Origin: Phaeoceros laevis | Taxonomy: Eukaryota > Anthocerotophyta > Anthocerotopsida > Notothyladales | DNA length: 64,000 nucleotides | Assembly: GCA_049999765.1 (NCBI GenBank) | Contig: JBNGIQ010009373.1 | Coordinates: forward strand, 1-64,000 | Direction of reading: 5' to 3' | The notes under the pieces: model-generated | What the model was told of the DNA's origin: nothing | What the model saw: the letters and a program-made list of their open reading frames with translations, nothing else | Databases searched by the model: none | Made by a program: the position numbers and the translations under genes | In this document: piece after piece, positions 41,766 through 52,630 of the stretch | How positions within the stretch are numbered: position 1 is the stretch's first letter | How the letters are laid out: every line of letters starts with the position of its first letter

Positions 41766-42678
41766 TCAACGAGGAGAATTTCAAAGTGATGTCTTGTGGC
41801 CCGGCCCAGATTAAAGTGATGCTCTGAGCGGTGGCTAATCGCGATTGGGGGACGCAGAATCGAGGCTGGGACGTGGTTCCTCCCGTCCACGTGGCGACGG
41901 CCGGTCACACCCGGTCACCTTGGACGGGTGTACAGGACGTGATTCCGCCTCCACTGAGCTGCGCTGCGGGCGTTCCTTTTCGACGGTGCTCTGCTGTTGC
42001 TGTTGCTCTCTGCGGATCCGAATGTCTTCACGTCGCACTGAAGTGGGCCCACAGGTGGCGTGCATGAAATTGGGGTTTGGCGATTGGGCATTGAATTGGG
42101 GGCCCGGTATATTACGGGTTGTTGCGGTACAACAGTGCATGTCAGCCTGTCGCACCGGCTGCTAGACTGGTCGCTTGTTGCTTGCAACTTGAAGGCTGGT
42201 TGCAGGACAAAAAACCTCGAGCACGATAAGTAAGCCTCCCTCCCGAGTCCCAACTTGCTTGCAGAAAGGGCACCCCCTCCCACCGACAATCGGTGCAATA
42301 ACATAGGTGCAACGTGGTGGGAATCAAATTTGAGGTGTTTTCGACCTTTTATATGGGGTTAAAGTCGTGCTTTGTCGTGGTCCTGTAGCCATTCACATCT
42401 GTGGAGTTCAAGCTTCCAGCAGAGCTTGAGGAGGGAACTGGTGTCCTTGTGCGACAAGGGCATGAAGTACCAGCTTTGTTGCTCACTTGTGAGACAAGTG
42501 GGGCATAAATAAGTCATTGAGCGGAAGACAACGTAGCCAGGATGCATCCAGCCATCAGAAATGGAAGAGTGGGTCGAATTCATATATACCCGGTGTATCA
42601 ATTTCCCTTCGCACGAAAAGGAAATTTGGAGTTCCATCCCTGATCCAGCAGGGATTTGAGTTGAGAGAAGATGGGTAA

Positions 42679-43212
42679 ATGCTACTTCGCCAATCAAATT
42701 TTGCAGACTGTACACCCATGCGTGCACGAGGTTTCAGTACATGTGAGAGAGATGATTTGCTGCTGCTTCCTGAGAACCGTCGTCTCCAATGTTTCTACTT
42801 CCCAAGGCTTCTCAAACCACAGCAGGAAAGAGTTTGGGAGACCCGCACACGTAATCTTGATGCCAATATTTTTGCCAAAGAGGAGATGTGGGGAGCACGG
42901 AAGCCGGATACACAGCTTCAGGACATCAAGGAGCAATTCAATATTACAGAAAGCAAGAGATAGGAGACACGCAAAATGGCTGTAAGAGAATCATGCACGG
43001 GCTATCGAGGCTCTTCGGGCAAGGCACAAGAAGGGAGAATCAAAGTACAAGTCTCGGGCAGCATCCAAACGCCCCCAAAGCCAAAAATGAAGTTGAGGGA
43101 GGAGTTGGACTTGGATGCGGTGGAGTCATTGAGGCGTTGGAAACCCGACCTCGAGGACCTTTCAGAGGGGGCACATCTGTTCTTATCGCAGAGTTGCTGC
43201 CAGTCAGCTTAA
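42679..43212 (+). pseudogene. Unrecognised ORF interrupted by one TAG
   Basis: One frame is open from about 42679 to 43212 except for a single TAG at 42961-42963. The upstream part ends ANIFAKEEMWGARKPDTQLQ then ITESKR-stop; the downstream part continues KMAVRESCTGYRGSSGKAQE and VQVSGSIQTPPKPKMKLREE with ESLRRWKPDLEDL. Charged, plausible protein composition on both sides of the stop suggests a decayed gene or a transposon-derived frame. I recognise no family. An unsupported open frame overlaps on the minus strand. Confidence 0.35.
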
Positions 43213-43396
43213 AACTGTAGGACTTTTTGGGTGAGCAACATCGTAGAGTGGAGCCTCTGCTTTACAAGAATCGTTTTGGGATGGAGACACAATGCCCTTG
43301 AGTAGCATGAATTTCTTGAGGTTTGCCTAGCGTGCTGAGGGGCAAAAGGAGAGACAAGACAAACCCAAGGCTAGAAGTAGGTTAATACGACGACAC

Positions 43397-44995
43397 TCAT
43401 GGGCGTGCAAATTGATCCCTCCGGTGTCTCGAGCACAGTAGATGGAACCTACCACCCTGAACACAAACCAGCTGCGTCCGCCCAAGGGCTGGGTTCAACA
43501 CAGATGCTACCGTGTCCTGAGCAAAGGATATAGAATCGACAGTTGTTTTGACAACCCAGCTGAGGGCAACCTTCAACCTGTGTCCACTCGTTGGAAGCCG
43601 AAACAAATAGGCAAGCTTCCTGGCAGAATGACCAGCCACACCATCAAGTGTGAAGCCACCCGCAATGTTCACTGTCACTACGCCATGGTACTTGCCAAGA
43701 GTCATCATCTCCCCCAGATGCTTATACTTGAATTGGCGAAGAGGCTTGCCATTGATCGCTGCCCAAAGGTTGAAGGCTGCGCATTTCACCTGCTGGAAAG
43801 CCACCTGTGCTGTGGCTGGGAGCACCTTCCCAGAGCTGTCTGGTCCACCGGCCGAGTCCCCGATGGCAAAAACCCTAGCATAGCCTTTCACTCGCAACGT
43901 GGAGTCAGTGTCTGCTTGTCCACGTCCGTTGACAGGAAACGCTAGCACACCATCCACCTCTCCAGCTGGAACCATGGCTCTTGTACCCACTGTCCACAGG
44001 ACCATGTCAGCATGGAGCTCCCGGTCACCTCCCTCCTGCTGATGCACAGCTTTCAAGTCCAGTACAATGGGCCCTCCATTATCTGCTGCTCTGCTGATGC
44101 CAGCCACCGAGTAGCCCAGAACAAGATCAACGTTTCTGGAGGAGAGCACTCTGAGTGCTGCTTCCCTGTTGCCAGAGGAAGCTGAAGGACAGATTGTTGA
44201 CGCCGTATCCACAACCTGGACCTTGCCATGCTTGCCAAGCCGCTGTGCGAGGGTTGCTGCCAATTCCACTCCAGAGTACCCTGCACCTACAATGACCACA
44301 TTGAGGTCTGGATCCCCCGCTCCAGACCTCTCCCTCTCAAGGGACAAGAGGCGGTCATCCACCTCAAGCGCATCTTCCAGGTTAGCAAACGGCAATGCGT
44401 GCTCCCTGGCTCCGGGCACCAGGTCCATTCTGGTTTCGGCGCCAAGGCCAAGCAGCAGCCAGTCATACTGGATTCGCGTGCCATTCTCCAGGACAACTGT
44501 GCCGCCAAGGCTCCTCCCTGTAGCATCCTCGCAGGGTGCAACAATCTTCACCTTGCCTTGGAGGTACCGAGTGCTACTGCGACCTAGCAGCTCTGAGAAC
44601 CTGGGAGCGATCTCCCATTGATCAACCTCCTTCGACAGCAGCTCGTAAAGGAATGGCTTGAACACAAAGCGCTCCGACTGATCAACAAGCAGCACCTGCG
44701 GGCGCTTGTCTGCCGTCCAGCCAAAGGACTCCAACTTCAATGCAGTGTACAAGCCACCAAAACCGCCGCCAAGGATGCAGACTCGCGGTCTCCTCGAGCT
44801 TGGATCCCCCCACCTGTAGAGGTGACCTAAGTTGTCCCCCTCACATGCACCATTTGATGTTTGGTCGGCTTCTCCTGCTGCTGGCGAGGTGGCAAAAGGG
44901 CCGGACCTTCTTAGCAAACCTGCGCCTACCGAGTCAGGCGGATCCCATGAGTTCGTCCCCTGCTCCCTAATTTCCGATGACGTTTTGCTGGTCAT
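43397..44995 (-). CDS. Type II NAD(P)H dehydrogenase, NDC1-like (copy A)
   Basis: Single-exon flavoprotein of the NDC1 type, which in Arabidopsis sits in plastoglobules (also reported in mitochondria), reduces plastoquinone and contributes to vitamin K1 and prenylquinone metabolism. The FAD Rossmann motif is VCILGGGFGGLYTALKLESF, with VFKPFLYELLSKEVDQWEIA downstream. The NAD(P) motif is VVIVGAGYSGVELAATLAQR, with VFAIGDSAG and the C-terminal LGEMMTLGKYHGVVTVNIAG. All are intact. The first in-frame ATG is 44995 (MTSKTSSEIREQGT); the frame is open further upstream without an ATG, so a 5' exon may be missed. The N-terminus shares no obvious transit peptide with copy B, and the C-terminus has about 25 extra residues. 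Copies A and B are tandem, 0.6 kb apart. Confidence 0.9.
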   Translation of the reverse strand: MTSKTSSEIREQGTNSWDPPDSVGAGLLRRSGPFATSPAAGEADQTSNGACEGDNLGHLYRWGDPSSRRPRVCILGGGFGGLYTALKLESFGWTADKRPQVLLVDQSERFVFKPFLYELLSKEVDQWEIAPRFSELLGRSSTRYLQGKVKIVAPCEDATGRSLGGTVVLENGTRIQYDWLLLGLGAETRMDLVPGAREHALPFANLEDALEVDDRLLSLERERSGAGDPDLNVVIVGAGYSGVELAATLAQRLGKHGKVQVVDTASTICPSASSGNREAALRVLSSRNVDLVLGYSVAGISRAADNGGPIVLDLKAVHQQEGGDRELHADMVLWTVGTRAMVPAGEVDGVLAFPVNGRGQADTDSTLRVKGYARVFAIGDSAGGPDSSGKVLPATAQVAFQQVKCAAFNLWAAINGKPLRQFKYKHLGEMMTLGKYHGVVTVNIAGGFTLDGVAGHSARKLAYLFRLPTSGHRLKVALSWVVKTTVDSISFAQDTVASVLNPALGRTQLVCVQGGRFHLLCSRHRRDQFARP

Positions 44996-45040
44996 GCTGG
45001 CTCTAGGCTGGTCATGGAGCAAAAGCCGAATGTCCTGCAC

Positions 45041-45597
45041 GCCCAGATAAGGACAGGAGAGGAAGCGTTCGGAGATGCCTTATTCGTCAGCTGCCTGTAA
45101 CTCGTTCAGGTTGACTGTTGTGAAACCAACTTCGTCTTCCAAGGTTTACTTCTGCTTCACGAGATGTAGATTGCAATGACGTGACATATTCGCAACAAGC
45201 TTCGACTTGCAAGGTTTACCTCTGCTTCACGAGTTGTAGATCGCAATGACATAGGTCCACTGTGTCACAGACTGAACCAACGATGCCAAACGAGATACGA
45301 ATAAGCATTGCTCATGGGCTCATATTTTTCCTGGTGTTGCAGGAAGGTGTATGGTACATAATGGCTTGTTTCAATTGCCTTTTACTAGAGGCTTTAAGCA
45401 GCAGTAAGCTGCACCTCGCTACTTGAGTCACAAGCTGCACTGATCATAGGAAAAGGACGGAGAGGCCATGTTAGGAGGGCTGAGGAGGAAGTAGTCTATC
45501 AAGCTCAGCTGAGTTGCATTTACTATATCCAGCTGGGCTACACCATTCTTCAGTCAGAACTGGCTGAACACCAAGGCATTCAGACAGTGCTAGGAGA
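45041..45597. repeat. Spacer between NDC1 copies with a tandem repeat
   Basis: Contains two roughly 50-bp units with a 70-bp period (45131-45181, 45201-45251) sharing AAGGTTTAC, TCTGCTTCACGAG and TGTAGAT. Otherwise promoter of copy A and 3' UTR of copy B; no gene seen. Confidence 0.7.
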
Positions 45598-47286
45598 TCA
45601 CTGCCGGGGTGGGGTCAAAATGCTGGCTACGGTGTCTTGAGCGAAAGCTATGGAATCTACGGCTGTCTTAGCAAACCAGCTCAGTGCAACTTTTATTTTG
45701 TGCTCGTTGGTTGGAAGCCGATACAGGTAGGCAAGTTTCCTTGCCGAATGCCCAACCACACCATCAAGTGTCAAGCCAACAAAGCTTGGGGTGACTGCAC
45801 CATCGTACTTTCCTAGAGTCATCATCTCCCCTAAATGAGTGTACCTGAAAGGGCGAAGAGGCCTGTTGTTGATGGCTGCCCAGAGATTTTGCGCTGCATA
45901 GTCTGCCTGTTGGAATGCAACCTGAGCAGTGGTCGGTAGCAGCTTCCCAGAGCCGTCCTCAGCACCTGCAGAGTCCCCGATTGCAAACACTCGAGGATGG
46001 CCCTTCACTCTCAGAGTGGCATCAGTGTCTGCTTGTCCCCGTCCGTTGGTAGGAAACGATGGTTCATCCCCAGACTCTCCAGCCGGAACCAGTGCCTTCA
46101 CGCCCACTGTCCACAGCACCAAATCAGCATGGAGCTCCCGCTTGTTGCCTCCCTCCGCATTTTTCAGGTCTAGCAGAACCTGCCCTTCCCCACTGCTGCT
46201 GCTGCTCATGCCGCTCACCGAGTAGCCGAGAACAAGCTCAACATCTCTGGAAGACAGTGCCCTAAGTGCTGCCTCTCTGTTCCCAGCAGGTGCTGAAGGA
46301 CATATGGTGGATGCCATATCCACCACCTGAACTCTGCCACGGTTTCCCAGCCGTTGGGCCACAGTCGCTGCCAGCTCCACCCCAGAGTAGCCCGATCCCA
46401 CGATGACAACAGTGATGGGAGGGTTTCCAGCCCCGAATCTCTCCCTCTCAAGAGCCAGAAGCCGCTCATCCACCTTGAGTGCGTCCTCCAGGGTGGCAAA
46501 GGGCAGTGCATGCTCCTTGGCACCAGGCACGAAGCTCATCCTCGGTTCCGCACCTAAGGCGAGCAGCAGCCAGTCGTACTCGATCTTCGTGCCGCTCTCC
46601 AGGAGCACTGTGCCGCCAATGTCCCTCACCACCCCAGACTTGCTCTCCACCGAATCACAGGGCGTCACAATCTTCACCTTGTCCTTGAGAAACTGCACTC
46701 CCGTCCCGGCCAGCAGCTCGGAAAACCTGGGAGCGATCTCCCATTGATCCACCTCCTTGGACAGCAGCTCGTACAGCAAGGGCTTGAACACGAACCGCTC
46801 CGCCTGATCAACCACAAGCACCTGCGGCCGTTCGTTGGCAGGCCAGACCAGGGAATCCAGCTGCAACGCGGTGTAGAGCCCGCCAAACCCCCCGCCGAGG
46901 ATGCAAATGCGCGGCCTCCTGGCACCCGACCACCTGTAAACCTGGCCGGCCTTCTCCTCGGCTCCGAAAAGTCTGCCATTGGACGTTCTCTCAGCTTCCA
47001 CCGGGGATGTGGTGGTGGAGGCCCTGGGTCTTCCCAGCTGAAACGCGTCCAGAAATCCCTTCTGCCTGCTCCACAGGTTCTGATATTCCGGCGGTTTCCA
47101 CCATCCTTTTCCAGCAATTGAGCGCATGCTAATCATCTTCCCTCGGACCTTAGAAGAAGAGACTGTGGCGGCAGATGGAGACATGCCCCCGCCCAGTCCC
47201 CGACACAAACCTTTCAGATGCTTCACGGAAGCACAAGGAGCAGCAGAGACGGGGCCAAGACCTGCACAAACACATGGTTGCACCAT
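45598..47286 (-). CDS. Type II NAD(P)H dehydrogenase, NDC1-like (copy B)
   Basis: Single-exon NDC1 paralogue of 562 aa from the ATG at 47286 (MVQPCVCAGLGPVSAAPCAS). The N-terminal ~100 residues are rich in Ser, Ala, Gly and basic residues with few acids, as expected for a plastid transit peptide. FAD motif ICILGGGFGGLYTALQLDSL, NAD(P) motif VVIVGSGYSGVELAATVAQR, VFAIGDSAG and LGEMMTLGKYDGAVTPSFVG are intact. It ends DTVASILTPPRQ. Closely similar throughout the catalytic part to copy A, it looks like the parental, normally targeted gene. The open frame starts 18 nt earlier with GTG, which is not used as the start here. Confidence 0.92.
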   Translation of the reverse strand: MVQPCVCAGLGPVSAAPCASVKHLKGLCRGLGGGMSPSAATVSSSKVRGKMISMRSIAGKGWWKPPEYQNLWSRQKGFLDAFQLGRPRASTTTSPVEAERTSNGRLFGAEEKAGQVYRWSGARRPRICILGGGFGGLYTALQLDSLVWPANERPQVLVVDQAERFVFKPLLYELLSKEVDQWEIAPRFSELLAGTGVQFLKDKVKIVTPCDSVESKSGVVRDIGGTVLLESGTKIEYDWLLLALGAEPRMSFVPGAKEHALPFATLEDALKVDERLLALERERFGAGNPPITVVIVGSGYSGVELAATVAQRLGNRGRVQVVDMASTICPSAPAGNREAALRALSSRDVELVLGYSVSGMSSSSSGEGQVLLDLKNAEGGNKRELHADLVLWTVGVKALVPAGESGDEPSFPTNGRGQADTDATLRVKGHPRVFAIGDSAGAEDGSGKLLPTTAQVAFQQADYAAQNLWAAINNRPLRPFRYTHLGEMMTLGKYDGAVTPSFVGLTLDGVVGHSARKLAYLYRLPTNEHKIKVALSWFAKTAVDSIAFAQDTVASILTPPRQ

Positions 47287-48053
47287 TGCCCACACCGGTA
47301 CCACCTTCCCACCGATCTGTCCACTCCCTCACACCAGCTTGACAACCGAAGCCCGGAGCAACTGCGTTCGGGCAAGAAAGGATTCTACCATGAGAAAGGA
47401 TGCTCCAGTCGTCAAGGTCAACAGTGAGCGTCTGCTGCACAGGCACCACTGGTGAAGCGACCGAGCTCTCGCGCCAGTCTGAGAACGAAATCCCAAAGAA
47501 CGACGAGGCCCTGGTCTCGCAAGTCACACACACAGTCCATCCAGATGTTCCCCGAAGCGAAGACGGGCAATGTATGCACAGAGAACTGTGCCAACTGGGA
47601 AATTGGCTTGCTTGTGCGGGACAGATAATAGCTGTGCCTTGCGGTGGGAGAGCCTCGTGGGCACCCTCTGATCACAGACACCATGTGTTGGTTTGTGTCA
47701 CGCTCCCTCCAAGAGCGTGACACAAAACCTGAAAACCCTCTTTTGTTAGAAACGTGCTAATCATCCAAAGCTGGCCTATCCAACGTTTCTATCCACCTCG
47801 GTAACATGCTTCGACGGCAGAGGAGGCCCATCATCACGCTCCTTGCAGACCCTCAGAATTGGCTTCTCCGGGCAAAGGAGCGTACTGCTGCTGACTGGAA
47901 CCTCGTAGCTACTTCCTCCCAGAAGGATACAGAGAGCAGCGATGGGGCTAAGTTCAGCTCAAATTGACTAGATTGAAGCCGGCCTTCCGCCAGGCTGCTG
48001 AAGAAACGGCCCTTTTTTACTTTATCTGCAGGAAGTAGAACACCTGGCAGAGA

Positions 48054-48121
48054 TGGCTGCCATGTATGCTAAGAAGGTTAGATCAGCTGGCTGCCATGTA
48101 TGCTAAGAAGGTTAGATCAGC
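48054..48121. repeat. 34-bp tandem duplication
   Basis: Two exact adjacent copies (48054-48087, 48088-48121) beginning TGGCTGCCATGTATGCTAAG and ending GATCAGC. Confidence 0.95.
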
Positions 48122-48196
48122 TTACTTAGAGAGCCTGACGCTAGATAGCTGCCTGGTTCAGAAACCAAGCAGCAGGCCAGTAACTAAAGCTGTAAC

Positions 48197-48621
48197 TTGG
48201 TACTTATAAAGCGGTGCTATGCTATTTTTTCTCAAAAAAACATACTTCAAACGGAAAGACGAAGTATGGTGTATCCTATGTATCCTTTCAATCTGCACAA
48301 TCTCTCCTCTCTTTGCAAGAACAATGAATTCATATTTTATCCTCCTATAAATTTTGAGGAGATACCGTTTGATTTTTTACATAATGATATTACAAAGTAA
48401 TGCTTTCTTTATATGGCTTTGGTAAGTTTGGTTTATTTGAAGAGCAAGGTCCTCCTTTTTTATTAGTAAAGAAAACACTTGTTGCTCTCTATATCACATT
48501 TTTCAGGCCTTCATCATTTGCTGCACATGTGGCTTCTTGCCCAACCAAACACCAAAAAGAAACTTCTTCTACTGCTTATTTACAACATTATATCTCAGCT
48601 AAAGACTACTTGTTGATCTAA
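48197..48621 (+). other. AT-rich island with two overlapping ORFs
   Basis: Two open frames of 67 and 73 codons meet at a TAATG overlap at 48398-48402. The first ends FIFYPPINFEEIPFDFLHND; the second has LYGFGKFGLFEEQGPPFLLV and ends QHYISAKDYLLI. They may be one protein split by a frameshift. Base composition is far more AT-rich than the flanking genes. I recognise no family; a transposon or organelle-derived insert is possible. Confidence 0.3.
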
Positions 48622-49902
48622 GTGGAAGTCGTCGTGTAAACAATTCTCCACTTCTCTCATTCTGTACAATCTTAAGGATGCATGGGACCTCGTGCCTAGG
48701 GGTTCCAAGGTTAAAGGTTAAAGCAAAGTGCATCTGTCCTACCTTTTTGGCGTAAATAGCTCATACTTTTATATAATCGAACTTTAGCACATGAGGGGGT
48801 TCTTTATAATGTGGGGGGGCTAGGGCACTTGTCCGCATTTCTCGCATTCTCCAACCGCAAGTTCGCTTTGTCTCCAGCTCACTGCCCCTCTTTCCGCCGC
48901 GGAGCTTCCATCAGGGCTGATGATCCATCCATGGCTTGCAGGCACTTAGTTCCTTGTGCAGTCCAACGATTCAGTCTACCAGGTGAGTGCTCTTTGTTCT
49001 TGTGTAGCCTATGCTTGTACTTTTTGTTTATGACCTGGTTGGGAGCCACTATGCACCAAGATTTCAAGCACCTAGGCCTCGCATCACAGTCCAAACATGA
49101 GAGAGTCCTCTTATATATGGCCCACACTGTTAAGTTCTCTAGTAACATCACATGGTCATTGTGAAAGAGCCCATGTGCTTTTTCTTATATAGATTGTGTC
49201 TTAGGGTTTAGTCTTTTTGGGGAGCTCATGCTAAGCATCAGATATTTCTTGAAGCACTTCACACTTGCCTCTCTCACTGGGTTGTGGAACAGAATAAAGA
49301 AAAATATAATTCAAATGAGTGACTTCGGAACCATATGCACGTAGACCTATACGACCCTAGGTTGTGTTGACTAGTCTTGTAACTTATCTAGACATGCGTG
49401 CGAGTCGAACGATGTACTTTGAATGAATGAATGAATTTCCATATATTACTTTCCTTCGTACAATACTTTCAAATTGAATGAATGAAAGAATTCCAGTGTA
49501 CTGTTGGAATTTAGGCAATATGTCAAGGTGCGACTTTGAACATCTGAAAAAGAATACATTCACATGTCTGCTTCATACTAGGATTATGCAAGCTTATGCA
49601 AAATACTAGGTTACTTTGATTACAAGACTAAAGGCGATCATTTCGCTATAATTTATTACATATTTGATGAATAGCTAGGAGGAACTTCAATTCTTTGACT
49701 CACAAGAACACCCGTGCTGAACACGCTAGCTAGAACTCATCAGCAATGACCTTGAGCCTAGACTACCCAAAAAAAGACATGTAAATGTTGTTTCTTTCCA
49801 GACTTTTACTACTGTGAAATGCTTGGCCCGACTGTGCCAATTGGCTCAACTTTAGTGTCACATATGTATATTGGCCATGGTTGAGCACATTAATTGTAAG
49901 AG

Positions 49903-50256
49903 TTAAGCTTGTGATGATCCGTGTGCCGGTGGATGCTTCATTAGCTTCTCCAGCACCATGCTGCGGCCTTTGTGAATGAACTTCTCACAGACGTCCACTT
50001 GCTGAGCCAAGTCCTCCAGTTCCGAAATGAACCTCTCATGTTTTTGTCTGATTTCCCCGACCGCCATGACCAGGGCGAAGGGCTCCAGCCGGTCCCCGAC
50101 GAATTCCACGTTCCTGTACATGGAGGTCAAGTCGTTTTGGAGCTGGTTCACGAGGGCCTTGATATTGTCAAGGTCCTTGACGGCGATGTAGGTGCCACAG
50201 TAGGCGGAATCCACCATTTCCTGGCCGGCAACCAACTCCTCCTCGTACTTGCCCAC
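49903..50256 (-). pseudogene. UPF0496 C-terminal fragment
   Basis: 117 codons matching the C-terminal third of plant UPF0496 proteins: AYCGTYIAVKDLDNIKALVN, QLQNDLTSMYRNVEF, ISELEDLAQQVDVCEKFIHK and VLEKLMKHPP. Family members are roughly 350-400 aa with an N-terminal coiled-coil domain and a paired membrane segment just before this part. Here the frame opens with GTG right after a stop, and no upstream exon with the membrane segment is visible within 1 kb. A weak acceptor (TTTTAAG) adjoins the break, so a distant 5' exon is not excluded. Most likely a truncated copy. Confidence 0.7.
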
Positions 50257-51181
50257 AGCGACTTAAAATTTTTGAAACTATCATGGATGTTCAGTAGGGT
50301 AGAGTGGCGAACACTCAAAAGAGTATCTTGCTTTGTCTTTCAGAGTCTTGAGCAACATTTTTTTTTTCTTTATTCATCCCTTGCCCAATCGTCCTCGACG
50401 ATCTCAAACACTTTTTTATTACTTCCCGCTTGAGGCCACCGTCCTTGCCATTCGGACCCCACTATTGTAGAAAATTCGTTTTGGCACCCTGATCGTTCTC
50501 AACACCAAAGGATGTTAGTATAGAGGACATAAGAATTTCATCCGTGGGGTACAGTGTAGAGATGGGAAAGATGACCATGAGAAGCGTGGACACTATAGCA
50601 GTTGGTATGCCAAGCACGGGAAAAAAGAGTTCGAGTTGACATCAAGGGGTGCCTGTATAGTTAGCTATTAATTAGTCTTAGGTTCCCCTCTTTGTTCTTC
50701 TTCTTTATCTTCCAAAACGTACCAAGATACTTTTTTATAAAGAACACACCAATTAACACATAAAATAGACTATGGCAGGTGCATAACTTACCGTGGTCAA
50801 GGCATCAAAGAGGGGCAAGAAGGCGAGATTCTAACTGAGCGCATACCAAACATTGCCATGACTAGCAGCATGGCCGGTCCAAGAAATACCTCTCGCGATG
50901 TTCTACAAAGAGCCCCTGGACAAATCGTTGCTACTCTGGCCTACATATGATCATTAGACAGTTAGGAGCCCCTTCCCATCATGATTTGCAAATTCAATCT
51001 CACTCGGTTGAATGAGCAAGATTCATTGGCCAAATTTGGGCAAGCAGCAAAGGTATGCTACGTACTATGTCTCTCTCGCTTTTGCAGGTCATTAGCATGT
51101 ATGCATATCATTTCAAACTAACAAGGTTATATTAACAGGTGGTTAGCAAGTTTACGCAAAGGTACCGGTGATACAGTAATT
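50257..51181. other. Intergenic, gene-poor
   Basis: No recognised feature. Confidence 0.4.
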
Positions 51182-52630
51182 GGACCACATTCCGGCATGT
51201 TCCTCTCATCAGCATTATCTAGGTCGTACCGGTTTTAGGCAAGTTAATTTGGACTTTTATGAAGATTCTTACGTTTTTTAAGCGTTTCTTTGACGTTTTT
51301 CTTGGTGGATGGGTGTCATTGATGGTGATTTGGCAACACACGTGCATGAATGAATTTATTTCGATGATTTGGGCACGTGCTAACCATGCGGCAAATCGAC
51401 CGCGGCCCCGACTCGATTTAAAGACTCTACCTATGCTAATTTTTTGGTTTCTACCGTTTCTCCTTTTTCTTACCTAAAGGCCTATCCACCCTCCCTACCA
51501 GGAGGGTTTGGGTGTCCTTAGGTAAGGTAGAGGGGGGTTGAGCTATCTCTCTCCTTCCTACCTAAGAGCCCCCCCCCCCCTCCCACCATCCGGTAGGAGG
51601 GTTAGGGGCAAACTTAGGTAAGGCAAGAGAGATAATACCGGCGAGTGCGTTGTACTATACTATAGCTCTGTCCTCTAATTTGCCACATTTTACATTCATG
51701 TGAACGAGTCATTTGTTATCAGACAAGTCAGGAGGATTGTCCCTATGTGACTCATGGGAGTGCACTTTTCGGCTGCAGATGCACAGGCTAGAAAGGCAGG
51801 TTGAAGGGCGCCAGGTTTAAAGGGCCGTTATTTAAAGTTATGCCTGATCCAGCCCGTAAAATTCTGAAAGTGGCCTAGGGAAGCGGGTGCACTCTTCTAT
51901 GAAGGTCAAATGCTGAAGTAGCGAGAACCTGAGTCAGATTGTTAGTCAAGCCTGGAACTAAACCTGGAATTTCTTGTTTTTCCTTGCCATGGTGCCTGTA
52001 CTTCGTTGTGTGGTGATGACACAATATCCATCTTGTGGACAGGTTATATTATCAACGGGCGGAATGGCTACTTACTCCTTTTTGGGAGAGTGATTGCGGG
52101 CGATCTGGATGAGCATGCTGGGGTTGATCGTCGGCTGTTCATTTCACTGCTTGAACCTGCCACCAAACGGGACATGCACTGTATTTTCAAGCATGCAAAT
52201 CAGGTTGGGTGCCGAGCACTGTCGAGATCCATTTGCCAGCATGGACTCCCTATGTATCACGGTTGTGTTCCCCCTGACGAATGTACATGCCAGGTGCAAT
52301 CAAGAGGATAACTCATGTAGATAGGTAAGTTTGAAAAAAATTTACCTATATTCACCTCGAGTTATTATTCACAGTTTGGAGCGCCAATGGGCGCTCCCAT
52401 TGGCGCTCGCTCGCAGGAATCTCTCAGCACCAACACGAGAGGAGCACCAACGATTTTACGACTCTCGAAGTTTTTTTACTTGTATTAGGCACAATAATCA
52501 TGGAATGAGACACAAATCGAGATATAAAGGTTGTGCAAAGCAAGCGCATGTCCTCTAATTTTCTGAGATTTTTTTCATGCACTTTACTATTTTTTACGTT
52601 ATTACTAGCTTATGTGCCGGAATGTGGTCC
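51182..52630. mobile_element. Region bounded by 16-bp inverted termini
   Basis: GGACCACATTCCGGCA at 51182-51197 and its exact complement TGCCGGAATGTGGTCC at 52615-52630 face each other 1.45 kb apart. Homology stops after 16 bp and no target-site duplication is evident. The interior has no transposase frame. It may be a non-autonomous DNA transposon, or two independent copies of a short repeat. Confidence 0.45.
51470..51625. repeat. Two adjacent hairpin-forming repeats
   Basis: TTACCTAAAGG ... CCTTAGGTAAGG (about 51470-51527) and CTACCTAAG ... CTTAGGTAAGG (about 51569-51625) each fold back on themselves, with CCACCCTCC pairing GGAGGG inside. A poly-C run sits in the second loop. MITE-like. 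Confidence 0.6.

Larger units (their letters stand above)
40206..42678. other. GC-rich intergenic region with two gaps
   Basis: No gene recognised. Gaps lie at 40528-40927 (400 N) and 41383-41482 (100 N). Long frames here run through the N blocks and are artefacts. A simple repeat lies at 41721-41765, and TATA-like words occur at 41685 (ATATATAG) and 42347 (TTATATGG). Confidence 0.4.
47287..49902. other. Gene-poor region, becoming AT-rich
   Basis: 2.6 kb upstream of NDC1 copy B. It contains the NDC1 promoter, a 34-bp tandem duplication at 48054-48121 and an AT-rich island at 48190-48660. No complete gene recognised. Confidence 0.4.

Noticed and set aside
49903-50256. Complete small UPF0496 gene
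   Set aside because: No ATG, and about two thirds of the family length including the membrane segment is missing.
51259-51477. 72-codon hydrophobic ORF
   Set aside because: AT-rich sequence readily gives Phe/Leu-rich frames; no context or similarity supports a gene.
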